A stretch of 64,000 nucleotides of DNA from an uncultured Clostridia bacterium (GCA_947313885.1 CAMZNU010000010.1:16330-80329); one strand, 5' to 3'. Positions 35,770-45,322 are shown, numbered from the stretch's first letter. Made by a program: numbers and translations. The notes: a model not told the origin generated them from the sequence alone.

Positions 35770-36222
35770 ATGGCTATAAGAGAAATAAGACAAAAAGAAG
35801 ATGTGGTTTTAAGAAAAATATCAAAAGAGGTAAAAGAGTTTGATAGTAAGTTAGAAATGATATTACAAGATATGGAAGACACAATGATAGAGAAGGAAGG
35901 GGTAGGAATAGCGGCTATCCAAATAGGTATATTAAAAAGAATATTTTTAGCAAATATAGATGATAAAATAATAGAGTTTATAAATCCGAAAATATTAGAA
36001 AAAAAGGGATCACAAATAAATGAAGAAGGTTGTCTAAGTGCAGTAGGGGAAACAGGAAATGTAGAAAGAGCTACATATATAAAGGTGCAAGCCTATAATA
36101 GATTAGGTGAACAATTTATATATGAAGCGGAAGATTTCGAAGCGATAATAATAAGTCATGAATATGATCATTTAGATGGTATTTTGTATTTGGATAAAGT
36201 GATAGAAAGTGACGAGATATAG
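35770..36222 (+). CDS. def: peptide deformylase
   Basis: Def removes the N-formyl group from new proteins. The 150-residue enzyme has motif 1 GVGIAAIQIG (44-53), motif 2 EGCLS (86-90, metal ligand C88) and motif 3 HEYDH (130-134, ligands H130 and H134, catalytic E131). It is next to fmt, its functional counterpart, with a 9-nt gap. Confidence 0.97.
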   Translation: MAIREIRQKEDVVLRKISKEVKEFDSKLEMILQDMEDTMIEKEGVGIAAIQIGILKRIFLANIDDKIIEFINPKILEKKGSQINEEGCLSAVGETGNVERATYIKVQAYNRLGEQFIYEAEDFEAIIISHEYDHLDGILYLDKVIESDEI

Positions 36223-36231
36223 GAGAACGAT

Positions 36232-37182
36232 ATGAAAATAGTATTTATGGGTACTCCAGACTTTGCAGTACCGTCATTAGAAAAACTAATAGAGAAGCAT
36301 AAAGTAGAATTAATAATAACACAACCAGATAGACCAAATAGAAGAGGCAAAAAAATTTCTTTTACACCAGTAAAAGAAATAGGATTAAAAAATGACATCG
36401 AAATATACCAACCGAAAAATTTAAAAGGTATTGATACGATAAAAAAGTTAAAAAAAATAAATGCGGATGTATTTATAGTAATAGCTTATGGGCAAATTTT
36501 ATCAGAAGAAATTTTACAAATACCAACGTATGGCTGTTTAAATGTACATGGAAGTATATTACCAAAATACAGAGGTGCAGCGCCTATACACTATGCGGTA
36601 AAAAATGGTGATGAAGAAACTGGTGTAACAATAATGTATATGGATAAAGGGCTAGATACAGGAGACATTATAAAAATAGGTAAAATGAGTATATCGGCTA
36701 AACAAAATACAGGTGACGTACATGATGAAATGATGGAGTTAGGAAGTGAAGTGTTATTAGAAGTGCTAGAAGAAATAGAAAATGGTACAGTAAAAAGAGT
36801 TAAGCAAAATGATGAGAAGGCGACATTTACAAGTAAAATAAGTAAAGAAGAAGGACATATAAATTTCAATAAAACATCAGAAGAAGTATTAAATTTAGTT
36901 AGAGGGATGACACCATATCCGTCGGCATATACTATTTTAAATGATAAAAAATATAAAATAGGCGAAGTTGAAATAGTTGACGATGTGGAATTAAAAACAA
37001 TAGAAGCTACAAACAATAGTAAAACAAATGGAGAAATAATTAAAAGTGAAGAAGAAATAATAGTTAAATGTAAGGGAGGAGGGATAAGAGTTAAAAAAAT
37101 ACAAAAACCAGGAAGTAAAATGATGTTAGTGAAAGATTTTTTAAGAGGAAATAAAATAGAAAAAGGAACAGTGTTAATTTAA
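36232..37182 (+). CDS. fmt: methionyl-tRNA formyltransferase
   Basis: Fmt formylates initiator Met-tRNA. The 316-residue protein has the usual length, N104 and H106 in NVHGSILPKYRGAAP, D142 in KGLDTGDI, and the C-terminal OB-like domain. Location after def marks it as the true Fmt, in contrast to the shorter paralogue at 4452-5288. Confidence 0.97.
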   Translation: MKIVFMGTPDFAVPSLEKLIEKHKVELIITQPDRPNRRGKKISFTPVKEIGLKNDIEIYQPKNLKGIDTIKKLKKINADVFIVIAYGQILSEEILQIPTYGCLNVHGSILPKYRGAAPIHYAVKNGDEETGVTIMYMDKGLDTGDIIKIGKMSISAKQNTGDVHDEMMELGSEVLLEVLEEIENGTVKRVKQNDEKATFTSKISKEEGHINFNKTSEEVLNLVRGMTPYPSAYTILNDKKYKIGEVEIVDDVELKTIEATNNSKTNGEIIKSEEEIIVKCKGGGIRVKKIQKPGSKMMLVKDFLRGNKIEKGTVLI

Positions 37183-37194
37183 AAGGAGGAAATT

Positions 37195-37890
37195 ATGTTT
37201 TATATGTATACAAGCACATCGATGGAAGTATGGTTATTTGTCTTATTGCCAGCATTTATGTTTGCGTTATATGCGCAGTCAAACATTAAAAGTACGTTTA
37301 ATAAATATTCAAAAATAAATAATAAAAGAGGTTTAACAGGAGCAGAAGTTGCAAAATTACTATTAGAAGCAAATGGAATATATGATGTAGAAGTTGAGTA
37401 TGTAAAAGGTAATTTATCAGATCATTATGATCCAAGAAATAAAGTTATTAGACTATCAGATGCGGTATATGGAAGTAGATCACTAGCAGGCATTGGAGTA
37501 GCGGCACATGAAACAGGACATGCAATTCAGCACAACGAAAGTTATGGTCCATTAGCATTAAGACATATGATATTACCGATGGCACAAATAGGTGGAAGTT
37601 TAGCGATGCCAATATTTTTTGCAGGTTTTTTCATAACGCCAGATCTTTTGTATGTAGGTATAATATTATTTACATTTACGATAATGTTTCAATTAGTTAC
37701 ATTACCAGTTGAATTTAATGCATCAAATCGTGCTATGAAAATATTAAGTAAAGAAAATATAATAGAAAAAGATGAAATAGCACCAGCAAGAAAAGTGTTA
37801 AATGCAGCAGCATTAACATATGTAGCGGGAGTTGTTACGGCGGTGGCACAACTAATAAGATTATTAGTGATAGCTAACGATAGAAGATAA
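37195..37890 (+). CDS. zinc-dependent membrane protease (YugP family)
   Basis: The 231-residue integral membrane protein has a zinc-peptidase motif HETGH (H105, E106, H109) followed by AIQH. Hydrophobic segments lie near 11-29, 120-175 and 205-225. It is commonly encoded near def-fmt in Bacillota. Its substrate is unknown. GGAGG precedes the ATG. Confidence 0.9.
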   Translation: MFYMYTSTSMEVWLFVLLPAFMFALYAQSNIKSTFNKYSKINNKRGLTGAEVAKLLLEANGIYDVEVEYVKGNLSDHYDPRNKVIRLSDAVYGSRSLAGIGVAAHETGHAIQHNESYGPLALRHMILPMAQIGGSLAMPIFFAGFFITPDLLYVGIILFTFTIMFQLVTLPVEFNASNRAMKILSKENIIEKDEIAPARKVLNAAALTYVAGVVTAVAQLIRLLVIANDRR

Positions 37891-37911
37891 ATCCTATATT
37901 AGGAGAATATA

Positions 37912-38856
37912 ATGATAAATGTATACCTAACAGAATCAGGCAAAATAGTAGAAAAAGAATATAAAAAGAATATAGAAAGTGGTAGTTGGGTATGTTTAAC
38001 AAATCCAACTATAGAAGAAATGAAGTTTATAGAAGATAAATATAATTTAGAAGAAACATTTATAACGGCGGCATTAGATGAGGAAGAAATGTCTAGAACA
38101 GAGTATGATGAAGATAATGGAAGTACATTAATAATTATGAATTTTCCAATAATAATTAAGGAAGAAACAAACAATATATATAAAACGATACCTCTTGGAA
38201 TAATACATACAGAAGATGTAATAATAACGATATGTTTACAAGATAATGCAGTATATAATTTTTTTAAGAGGAATAAAAATAAAAGTATAGATACAAAAAA
38301 AAAATCTAGATTTATATTGCAAATAGCATATAGAATACACACATATTTTTTAACGTATTTAAGACAAATAGAAAAAGAAGGTAACCATATAGAAGATGGG
38401 ATAGAGAAAGTGACAAAAAACCAAGCTATATTACATTTATTAGATTTGCAAAAAAGTTTAGTTTTTTTCTCCACGTCGTTAAGTTCTAATGAGTTAGTAC
38501 TAAGAAGAATAAAAAGGTTACAATTTATAACGCAGTACGATGAAGATGAGGAATTACTAGAAGATACTATAATAGAAAACAAACAAGCAATAGATACAGC
38601 AAAAATATATAGTAGTATTTTAAAAAGTACGATGGAAGCAATTTCATCTATTATAAATAATAATATGAACATAGTGATGAAATCACTAACAGTATTAACG
38701 ATGGTATTATCGTTACCAACAATGGTATACAGTTGGTATGGGATGAACGTTAGCTTACCATACATGAATAATGAATTCGCATATGTATGGATAACATTAG
38801 TATCGCTAATACCATTAATAATAGTAGTCTATTTATCAAAAAAACGTTTAATATAA
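37912..38856 (+). CDS. corA: CorA-family magnesium/divalent cation transporter
   Basis: The 314-residue protein has a large cytoplasmic N-terminal domain, a long coiled helix, and two C-terminal membrane helices. The selectivity signature GMN lies at 277-279 (YGMNV), between the two helices. Length and layout fit CorA/MIT proteins. AGGAG precedes the ATG. It is in the same transcript as its neighbours. Confidence 0.92.
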   Translation: MINVYLTESGKIVEKEYKKNIESGSWVCLTNPTIEEMKFIEDKYNLEETFITAALDEEEMSRTEYDEDNGSTLIIMNFPIIIKEETNNIYKTIPLGIIHTEDVIITICLQDNAVYNFFKRNKNKSIDTKKKSRFILQIAYRIHTYFLTYLRQIEKEGNHIEDGIEKVTKNQAILHLLDLQKSLVFFSTSLSSNELVLRRIKRLQFITQYDEDEELLEDTIIENKQAIDTAKIYSSILKSTMEAISSIINNNMNIVMKSLTVLTMVLSLPTMVYSWYGMNVSLPYMNNEFAYVWITLVSLIPLIIVVYLSKKRLI

Positions 38857-38866
38857 GGAGAAAATA

Positions 38867-39265
38867 ATGGTTGCTAACTGTTTGAAATGTAGAAAAATAT
38901 TTAACAAAATCAAAAGTCCAATTTGCCCAGAGTGTCAAAAGAAAGAAGAGGAGTTATTTGATGCAGTACGCTTATTTATAAAAGAAAATCCAAATACAAG
39001 TATGGAAGAAGTAATAGAAGAAACAGGCGTTACAAAAAAGAAAATTATTAAGTGGATAAAAGAAAAAAAATTAGATTTAGTATTAACAGGTGAAAATGCT
39101 ATTAGATGTTCTAAGTGTGGAGTTGTAATATCATCAGGCAATATATGTGAAAAGTGTTCAAAATCATTTATAGATACAGTAAATTCTTTGCAAAGTAAAG
39201 TAGTTGTTGAAAAAGAAAAAAGGTTAAGCCATGCTATGGAAACAGCAAAAAGAAGAAGAAAATAA
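38867..39265 (+). CDS. zinc-ribbon/HTH protein of the YvyF (flagellar operon protein) type
   Basis: The 132-residue protein has an N-terminal CLKC...CPEC zinc ribbon, a central helix-turn-helix-like MEEVIEETGVTKKKIIKWIKE, and a second CSKCG...CEKC ribbon. This layout matches the YvyF-like family known from flagellar operons. No flagellar genes are nearby, so a regulatory or structural role elsewhere is likely. It ends the gmk transcript. Confidence 0.82.
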   Translation: MVANCLKCRKIFNKIKSPICPECQKKEEELFDAVRLFIKENPNTSMEEVIEETGVTKKKIIKWIKEKKLDLVLTGENAIRCSKCGVVISSGNICEKCSKSFIDTVNSLQSKVVVEKEKRLSHAMETAKRRRK

Positions 39266-39304
39266 AAAAGATGACTTCTATTTTTTTAGAAGTCATCTTT
39301 TTTA
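39265..39304. terminator. bidirectional terminator
   Basis: AAAAAAGATGACTTCTA pairs with TAGAAGTCATCTTTTTT around a T-rich loop. It serves the YvyF-like gene and the convergent BpsA-like gene. Confidence 0.88.
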
Positions 39305-40468
39305 TTTCTTGCTAATAAGATCAAAAACATTTGCATTACATGAAAAACATCGGGTAGTTTTTAATTTTTCGATAGTTTTAATTTTTTCTGAAAACCCTAT
39401 GGTAAAAAGTTCTTTACAGTTTTTACACTTGTAAGTTCTAATAGTTTTACGTATTTCGCCGGTGTACAAATCATCTCCATAGACATCATCAATAATAAGT
39501 GAATAATTAGGAGTAGTAGTTAGACAAATCATTTGACTAAAACCGCCTATAATTTTAGCGCCTTCATAAAAATTAAAATGTTTATGAATTTCAGTAATAA
39601 CTAAACCTAAATCGTTAAAGGATTTTTGCATTTCTAAAGTTACTTTAGGTTGTTTGTTGGCAAAAGAGAAAAAAACGTTTAGATTACCTTCATTTTTTAA
39701 CATATATAACCCTCTAGATAAAAATAATTTAAGCCCTTCTATAGTATAGGGAGGATCTGTAAATAAACAATCAAAGGTATTAACTAATGAGGATGGTGGC
39801 AATTGCCTAGCATCATATTTAATAGTAGTAATATTTAAACTTATATCTGTGTTAATAGAATTAATGTAATTTAAAATGCGGTCATCAATATCAACAACAG
39901 TAATGTTGGATTTATTATTTTCTTTAGAATTAAATAGACGCATAGTAAGTAGGGCAATACTTATAGATATTAAATCATCATCACCAAAACATAAAATATT
40001 TTTTCCGATCAGACTATTTTTTTGTAAAGCTAAGACAGCTCTTTTTAAACTAGTAGATGGCGTACATTTAGATTGATCTAGTTCAACATCGACAATAGGT
40101 CTCTCATCGAGTAATTTTTTAATTATGCTTAGTTCAGGTGCTAAGAGATTTTCAAAATCATCAATATTGCCTTGAAGTTTGTTATAGAGGTCAAGATCAA
40201 AATTTTCATATTGAAGAGTTTTAGTAACGTATTCAAAACCTTTTTTCGTAAGCTTTATACCACAATCTTGTTTTACGATATCAATTTTTTTAAATTCATT
40301 TTTTATTGCAGATACGACGGGGATAGGCAATAATAGAAATTTTGCAATTTCTTTATTTGAAATACCGTTGTTAATATATATAAGAAATAGAATATTTTCT
40401 ATAACTTGCACGTCTTCAGATAAATTAACTTTCTCGCGAATTTCTTTTAATAGTTTGATAATAAACAC
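39302..40468 (-). CDS. BpsA-like branched-chain polyamine synthase family protein
   Basis: The 388-residue protein has an N-terminal winged-helix domain (about 1-95), a methyltransferase-like aminopropyltransferase core with LDERPIVDVELDQS, FGDDDLISISIAL and the signature CLFTDPPYTIEGL, and a C-terminal CKNC...CFSC zinc ribbon. This order matches bis-aminopropyl spermidine synthase of thermophiles. The start is uncertain: the GTG at 40468 directly touches its AAGGAG, while an in-frame ATT at 40462 has ideal 6-nt spacing. The substrate is unproven. Confidence 0.78.
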   Translation of the reverse strand: MFIIKLLKEIREKVNLSEDVQVIENILFLIYINNGISNKEIAKFLLLPIPVVSAIKNEFKKIDIVKQDCGIKLTKKGFEYVTKTLQYENFDLDLYNKLQGNIDDFENLLAPELSIIKKLLDERPIVDVELDQSKCTPSTSLKRAVLALQKNSLIGKNILCFGDDDLISISIALLTMRLFNSKENNKSNITVVDIDDRILNYINSINTDISLNITTIKYDARQLPPSSLVNTFDCLFTDPPYTIEGLKLFLSRGLYMLKNEGNLNVFFSFANKQPKVTLEMQKSFNDLGLVITEIHKHFNFYEGAKIIGGFSQMICLTTTPNYSLIIDDVYGDDLYTGEIRKTIRTYKCKNCKELFTIGFSEKIKTIEKLKTTRCFSCNANVFDLISKK

Positions 40469-40587
40469 TCCTTCATAATAATTTAAATAATTTAATTTAT
40501 TATATCATAAAAATATTAACTATTAAAAATTGCGGAAAATAAAAATAAGTTATGAAAAATGAAGAGTTAAATAAAGTTTTATATAAC

Positions 40588-40634
40588 TTGCTAAAAATAT
40601 AATACTATTGTAATATATTTTTTAAATAGTATTA
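40588..40634 (+). promoter_or_regulatory. promoter of the potassium transporter operon with inverted repeat
   Basis: TTGCTA (40588-40593), 17-bp spacer, TAATAT (40611-40616). TAATACTATT at 40600-40609 and AATAGTATTA at 40625-40634 form a perfect 10-bp inverted repeat around the -10 element, a possible operator or hairpin. Confidence 0.5.
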
Positions 40635-40651
40635 TATTAATGAGGGTGAAA

Positions 40652-42079
40652 ATGGAAAATAAAAAAATGGGAAACTATATAGAAAGAATAAAGATGTATT
40701 TTATGAAACAAACTCCAAGTCAAACAGTAATAATTAGTTTTTTAATGTTTGTAGGATTAGGTACAGTATTATTAATGTTACCTATATCAAATGCAAAAGG
40801 TGAATGGACAGGGATATACGATGCACTATTTACAGCGGTATCGGCTGTGTGTGTTACGGGGTTAGTCGTTGTGAATACATTTGAATATTGGTCATTGTTT
40901 GGAAAAATTGTATTATTAATTTTAATACAAGTAGGCGGACTAGGGTTTATGACTATACTTACGTTTATATATATATCAATAGGTAGAAAGATAACGTTAA
41001 AAGAAAGGTTAATAATACAATCTACTTTTAATAAGTCTACAATAGACGGAATGATAAGATTAACACTAAGAGCAATTAGGGGAACGTTATTAATTGAGTT
41101 AGTAGCTGGTATAATGTTATCAATATTTTTTTATTATGATAGAGATATAAATGTTATGACGTCTATATGGTATGGGACATTCCATGCTGTATCGGCATTT
41201 TGCAATGCAGGATTTGACATATTAGGCGATAATAGTTTAATGAGATACGATACAAATTTATTTACTAATATAGTATTTTCAACGTTAATAGTATTAGGAG
41301 GTTTAGGATTTGTAGTTTGGGATGACTTTATAGTAAAAGTACTAAAGAGTAAGAAAAAAATAACTATGAAAAAAAAATATTCTAGTTTAACGTTGCATAG
41401 TAAAATAGTCATATCAACTACATTTTATTTAATATTATCAGGTATGCTATTTACATTTGCTTTAGAATTTAATAATAGTGAAACGATAGGAAATTATAGT
41501 TTGTATGGAAAAGCAATAACATCATTTTTTCAATCGATAACATTAAGAACAGCAGGATTTAACACTATAAATTTAAGTGCTTTAAATGATGGAACTAAAT
41601 TTATTTATATAATTTATATGTTAATAGGAGGATCACCAGGAGGAACAGCAGGGGGATTAAAAACAGTAACGTTTGCGGTTATAGTAATAAGTGTATTGTC
41701 ATCAAACTTAGGTAAAGAAAAAGCGGAATGTTTTAAAAGAGAGATACCATTATCGGTACTTCAAAAATCATTATCAATACTTGGCATGTACACATTTACA
41801 TTAGTTGCAGGAACAGTATTGTTATCGGTAACAGAAGTAGAGATGTTAAATAGTTTTAATTTTATAGATTTATTATTTGAGACGGCATCGGCGCTAGGGA
41901 CAGTGGGAGTTACAGTTGGAATAACGAGTGAGTTAACAAATATAGGTAAAATAATAGTAAGTATAATAATGTTTTTAGGAAGGTTAGGACCGATAACGAT
42001 AGGAGTAGCGCTTACGATAAAACAAAGTACGAAAGTAAATAAATTAGACTTCCCAGAAGAAGAAGTGTTAGTAGGTTAA
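40652..42079 (+). CDS. potassium uptake protein, TrkH/KtrB family
   Basis: The 475-residue membrane protein has four pore-loop repeats: SAVCVTGLVVVNTFEYWS, SAFCNAGFDILGDNS, LRTAGFNTINLS and ALGTVGVTVGITSEL. ATG 40652 is preferred over 40640 because GAGGGTG lies at suitable distance. It is the K+-translocating subunit of a Ktr/Trk system, with the regulatory subunit next. Confidence 0.93.
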   Translation: MENKKMGNYIERIKMYFMKQTPSQTVIISFLMFVGLGTVLLMLPISNAKGEWTGIYDALFTAVSAVCVTGLVVVNTFEYWSLFGKIVLLILIQVGGLGFMTILTFIYISIGRKITLKERLIIQSTFNKSTIDGMIRLTLRAIRGTLLIELVAGIMLSIFFYYDRDINVMTSIWYGTFHAVSAFCNAGFDILGDNSLMRYDTNLFTNIVFSTLIVLGGLGFVVWDDFIVKVLKSKKKITMKKKYSSLTLHSKIVISTTFYLILSGMLFTFALEFNNSETIGNYSLYGKAITSFFQSITLRTAGFNTINLSALNDGTKFIYIIYMLIGGSPGGTAGGLKTVTFAVIVISVLSSNLGKEKAECFKREIPLSVLQKSLSILGMYTFTLVAGTVLLSVTEVEMLNSFNFIDLLFETASALGTVGVTVGITSELTNIGKIIVSIIMFLGRLGPITIGVALTIKQSTKVNKLDFPEEEVLVG

Positions 42080-42104
42080 GAGTAATGTTATTAAGGAGAA
42101 TAAG

Positions 42105-42770
42105 ATGAAAAAAAGACAATTTATAATATTAGGATTAGGAAGATTTGGAAATAGTGTAATAGATGTGTTGATAGAACATGGATATGATATTTTGGCTGTA
42201 GATAAAAGGAAAGAAGCAGTACAAAGCATGGCTACAAAAGTAACGCACGTAATACAAGGTGATGTTAGGGAAGATGGTACATTAGACAGGTTAGGATTTA
42301 ATAATTTTGATGTAGCGGTAATATCGATAGGAAGAGATATGGAAGCTAGTATAATGTCGATAATGAAAGCGAAAGAAGAAGGGGTAGGATTTGTAATTGC
42401 AAAAGCAGAAACTGTTGTGCAAAAAAAAATATTAGAAAGAATAGGGGCGGATAGAGTTGTGTTACCAGATAAGGAGATGGGGACACGTGTAGCAACAAAT
42501 TTAATAACAACAACAGTATTAGATTTTATAACGCTATCAGACGAATTTTCGATAGCGGAAATAGAACCATTAAATAAATGGTGTGGGAAAACATTAATAA
42601 ATGCAAATATAAGAGGAGATAATGGCTTAAACGTAGTAGCTATAAAAAGAGGAAAAAAAACGATAGTGTCACCAGACCCGAATATAGAAATAGGAAAAGA
42701 AGATATATTGGTAGTAATAGGTGAAAACAAGAACTTGCAGTTAGTGAAAGAAAATGATGAAGATATGTAA
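42105..42770 (+). CDS. potassium uptake regulatory subunit, TrkA/KtrA family
   Basis: The 221-residue cytoplasmic protein has an RCK N domain with the nucleotide loop GLGRFG (10-15) and acidic residue in AVDKRKEA, then an RCK C domain. It gates the TrkH/KtrB channel by binding nucleotides. AAGGAG lies upstream. The pair forms one transcript. Confidence 0.94.
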   Translation: MKKRQFIILGLGRFGNSVIDVLIEHGYDILAVDKRKEAVQSMATKVTHVIQGDVREDGTLDRLGFNNFDVAVISIGRDMEASIMSIMKAKEEGVGFVIAKAETVVQKKILERIGADRVVLPDKEMGTRVATNLITTTVLDFITLSDEFSIAEIEPLNKWCGKTLINANIRGDNGLNVVAIKRGKKTIVSPDPNIEIGKEDILVVIGENKNLQLVKENDEDM

Positions 42771-42798
42771 AAGCAAAGAGATAAACTAGGTGATATAA

Positions 42799-43566
42799 AT
42801 GATAAATAGTATAGATAATAAAAAAATGAAGTTAGTAAAAAGTTTAAATCAAAAAAAATATAGAGATAAAGAAAACAAATTTGTAATAGAAGGTAGTAGA
42901 TTTATAAATGAAATACCTAAGAAAATAAAAGTAATATTTACATTAGTGTCAGAAAGCTTTAAAAATAAAAATGATATTGATAAATATGAATCAGTAGAAA
43001 TAGTAGGAGATGATATTTTTAATAAAATAACGGATACAAAAAATACACAAGGAATATTAGCTGTATGTGAAAAATATAAATATAAAATAGATGATTTATA
43101 TAGTGTTAAAAATGATTATGTTATTTTAGGAGATAAAATAACAGACCCAGGAAATTTAGGGACAATAATAAGAACAGCAGAAGCAAGCGGGGCAGACTAT
43201 ATAGTATTATCAAAAGGGTGTGTAGATATATATAATCAAAAAGTTATTAGATCTACAGCAGGAAGTGTATTAAATATTCCTATAATAGAAGATGTAAATT
43301 TAGAAGAAGTAATAAAAAAATTAAAAAATGACGATGTTAAAATAATAGGGTCACATTTAAGTAGTAAAAAATATCATATAGATTGCAATATGAAAAACAA
43401 ATGTGGTATAGTAATAGGTAACGAGGCGAATGGTATGAGTGATGAAATAACAAATTTATGTGATGAGTTGGTAATAATACCTATGATAGGAAAAGTAGAA
43501 TCATTAAATGCGTCGGTAGCAAGCGGAATATTAATGTATGAATTGATAAGACAAAGAGGAGAATAA
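42799..43566 (+). CDS. TrmH/SpoU-family RNA 2'-O-methyltransferase
   Basis: The 255-residue product has an N-terminal substrate-binding domain (KMKLVKSLNQKKYRDKENKF) and a SPOUT domain with three motifs: DPGNLGTIIRTAEASGAD, VIGNEANGMSDE, and IPMIGKVESLNASVASGI. It methylates a ribose in rRNA or tRNA; the exact site is not readable. It is 1 nt from the cyclophilin gene. Confidence 0.93.
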   Translation: MINSIDNKKMKLVKSLNQKKYRDKENKFVIEGSRFINEIPKKIKVIFTLVSESFKNKNDIDKYESVEIVGDDIFNKITDTKNTQGILAVCEKYKYKIDDLYSVKNDYVILGDKITDPGNLGTIIRTAEASGADYIVLSKGCVDIYNQKVIRSTAGSVLNIPIIEDVNLEEVIKKLKNDDVKIIGSHLSSKKYHIDCNMKNKCGIVIGNEANGMSDEITNLCDELVIIPMIGKVESLNASVASGILMYELIRQRGE

Positions 43567-43567
43567 T

Positions 43568-44086
43568 ATGAAAAATCCAATAGTAACTATAGAAACAGAA
43601 AGATTTGGAACTATGAAATTAGAGTTATATCCAGAAATTGCACCTAATACAGTAAATAACTTTATATCGCTAGTTAAAAAAGGATATTATGACGGCTTAA
43701 TATTTCATAGAGTAATAGCAGGGTTTATGATACAAAGCGGATGTCCAGATGGTACAGGAATGGGAAACCCAGGATATAGTATAGCAGGTGAGTTTACAAA
43801 CAATGGTTTTGAAAATAATTTAAACCATGATCCAGGGGTTATATCGATGGCAAGATCACAAATGAAAGATTCAGCAGGTTCACAATTTTTCTTAATGCAT
43901 AAAGATTCACCACATTTAAATGGTGAGTATGCAGGTTTTGGGAAAGTAATAGAAGGATTAGACATAGTAGATGAAATAGCTAATGTAAAAAAAGATTGGG
44001 GCGATAAACCAGTGGACGACGTAGTAATTTCAAAAATGACAGTAGATTGTCAAGGTGTAGAGTATGATGAGCCTAAAAAAGTTTAA
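43568..44086 (+). CDS. peptidyl-prolyl cis-trans isomerase, cyclophilin type
   Basis: The 172-residue cytoplasmic cyclophilin has the active-site segments FHRVIAGFMIQSGCPDGTG and SAGSQFFLMHKDSPHLNGEY. There is no signal peptide. It assists protein folding at prolyl bonds. A terminator follows 30 nt downstream. Confidence 0.95.
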   Translation: MKNPIVTIETERFGTMKLELYPEIAPNTVNNFISLVKKGYYDGLIFHRVIAGFMIQSGCPDGTGMGNPGYSIAGEFTNNGFENNLNHDPGVISMARSQMKDSAGSQFFLMHKDSPHLNGEYAGFGKVIEGLDIVDEIANVKKDWGDKPVDDVVISKMTVDCQGVEYDEPKKV

Positions 44087-44114
44087 CACATTGTAAATTA
44101 AATAGGTTGTGTAA

Positions 44115-44145
44115 AACAAAAAAAGGGCTAAGCCCTTTTTTTGTT
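44115..44145 (+). terminator. intrinsic terminator after the cyclophilin gene
   Basis: AAAAAAAGGGC, loop TAA, GCCC and a T8 tract form a typical hairpin. Confidence 0.85.
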
Positions 44146-44200
44146 ATCTGTTGTAAACAATAAAAATATAAAATAAAATTTTAAATTTTAAGGGGGATGT

Positions 44201-44782
44201 ATGAAAAATAAAAAAGAAGTAATATTAACAGGATTGTTTGTAGCAATAATATCGGTTATGAGTTTTGTGCCGTATACAGGATTTTTAAATTTTGGAGTAA
44301 TATCAATAACGACATTACATATACCATTAATAATAGGGAGTATAGCGTTAGGGATTAAAGGTGGATTGATATTAGGAACTACATTTGGTGTATTGTCATT
44401 TTTAAAAATGTTATTAATGGGGACAAACCCAATAGAAGTAGCAATATTTACAAATCCTATGGTAGCGATAGTACCAAGGGCAATTACGGGATTGATAATA
44501 GCGTTAATGTTTAAGTTTATATATAAAGTAAGTGGTAAATTATTAGTATCGGCTACAATAACAGCGGTTTTTGGAACGATAACACATACGATATTAGTAA
44601 TTACAGCTATGAATGTATTTGAGGGAGCAAATATAATAAGTGCATATGGTGGATTAATACCAGTGTTAGGGGTTTTAGTTGGAATAAATGGGTTATTAGA
44701 AACAGGGCTTGCTTTTTTAGTAGTACCACCAATAGTAATAGCATTATCAAAGGCAGGTTATTTAACTAAAAAAACAAAATAA
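44201..44782 (+). CDS. ECF transporter S component (pantothenate-type likely)
   Basis: The 193-residue, six-helix membrane protein has LHIPLIIGSIALGIKGG and GTTFGVLSFLKMLL, which resemble the substrate-binding S components of the PanT-like group. The shared ECF ATPase and T subunits are not in the window. The ligand assignment is weak. GGGGG precedes the ATG. Confidence 0.78.
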   Translation: MKNKKEVILTGLFVAIISVMSFVPYTGFLNFGVISITTLHIPLIIGSIALGIKGGLILGTTFGVLSFLKMLLMGTNPIEVAIFTNPMVAIVPRAITGLIIALMFKFIYKVSGKLLVSATITAVFGTITHTILVITAMNVFEGANIISAYGGLIPVLGVLVGINGLLETGLAFLVVPPIVIALSKAGYLTKKTK

Positions 44783-44933
44783 AAAAATATTATATAATAA
44801 ATTGTAGCAACGAGAAAATATAAGTGTCTGGATAAGAAATTAAATGAAATTACGGCAAAATACATAAATTTGTGAGTTTACGGAAATATTATCAATAAAT
44901 AATAAAGCTTCAAGATCAATATATAGTAGTAAT

Positions 44934-44989
44934 AAAATGAACATATAAAGAGAAAGGTTTTTAAACCTTTCTCTTTATATGTTCATTTT
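44934..44989. repeat. perfect 27-bp inverted repeat, 2-nt loop
   Basis: 44934-44960 is the exact reverse complement of 44963-44989 (starts AAAATGAACATATAAAGAG). The 3' side ends in TTTT, so it can act as a terminator. The length and lack of mismatches are unusual, and it might be a mobile-element end. Confidence 0.85.
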
Positions 44990-45256
44990 GCTAAGGGATA
45001 TATTATTAGAAAGACAGAGATAATAAAAGAATACTTAAAGGAAAAAGAAAGAGAGAATAAAATAAAAGAAAGAGAGGTGTTAAAAAATAAAAGTGAGAAG
45101 AAAAGTTTAAATAAAAAATATTAGTAAGGGGAAGACTTTTTATGTATGAATATTAAATATACACCAAAGAATATAAGAGGTTCATTTTTTAATGTATAAA
45201 AAAACGGATATAAAAGTAAAATTAAAAAAATATATAGCTAAACACAATGTAAGATA

Positions 45257-45285
45257 TTGAAAAAATTAAATGTAAATGTTAATAT
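45257..45285 (+). promoter_or_regulatory. promoter of the nucleoside operon
   Basis: TTGAAA at 45257-45262, 17-bp spacer, TAATAT at 45280-45285; AAAGGAG and ATG 45323 follow. Confidence 0.6.
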
Positions 45286-45322
45286 AAAATAATAAACAAC
45301 CTAATAACCCAAAGGAGATTTT

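Larger units (their letters stand above)
44783..45322 (+). other. 540-bp intergenic region with long hairpin and decayed ORF remnants
   Basis: No intact gene is seen. Bases 44936-45123 hold a start-less open frame whose last part is highly charged (EYLKEKERENKIKERE). Two mini-frames follow at 45145-45250 and look like a broken gene. I tested 44800-44900 by eye for a purine or other known riboswitch and found no match. A perfect 27-bp hairpin and the deoB promoter lie inside the region. Confidence 0.6.

Noticed and set aside
44800..44900. Possible purine riboswitch upstream of the nucleoside operon
   Set aside because: The conserved joining segments of the purine aptamer are absent, and the stretch lies more than 400 bp before deoB.
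44936..45123. A 62-codon open frame before deoB
   Set aside because: No start codon or ribosome site; the first half is a perfect hairpin. Treated as a remnant.
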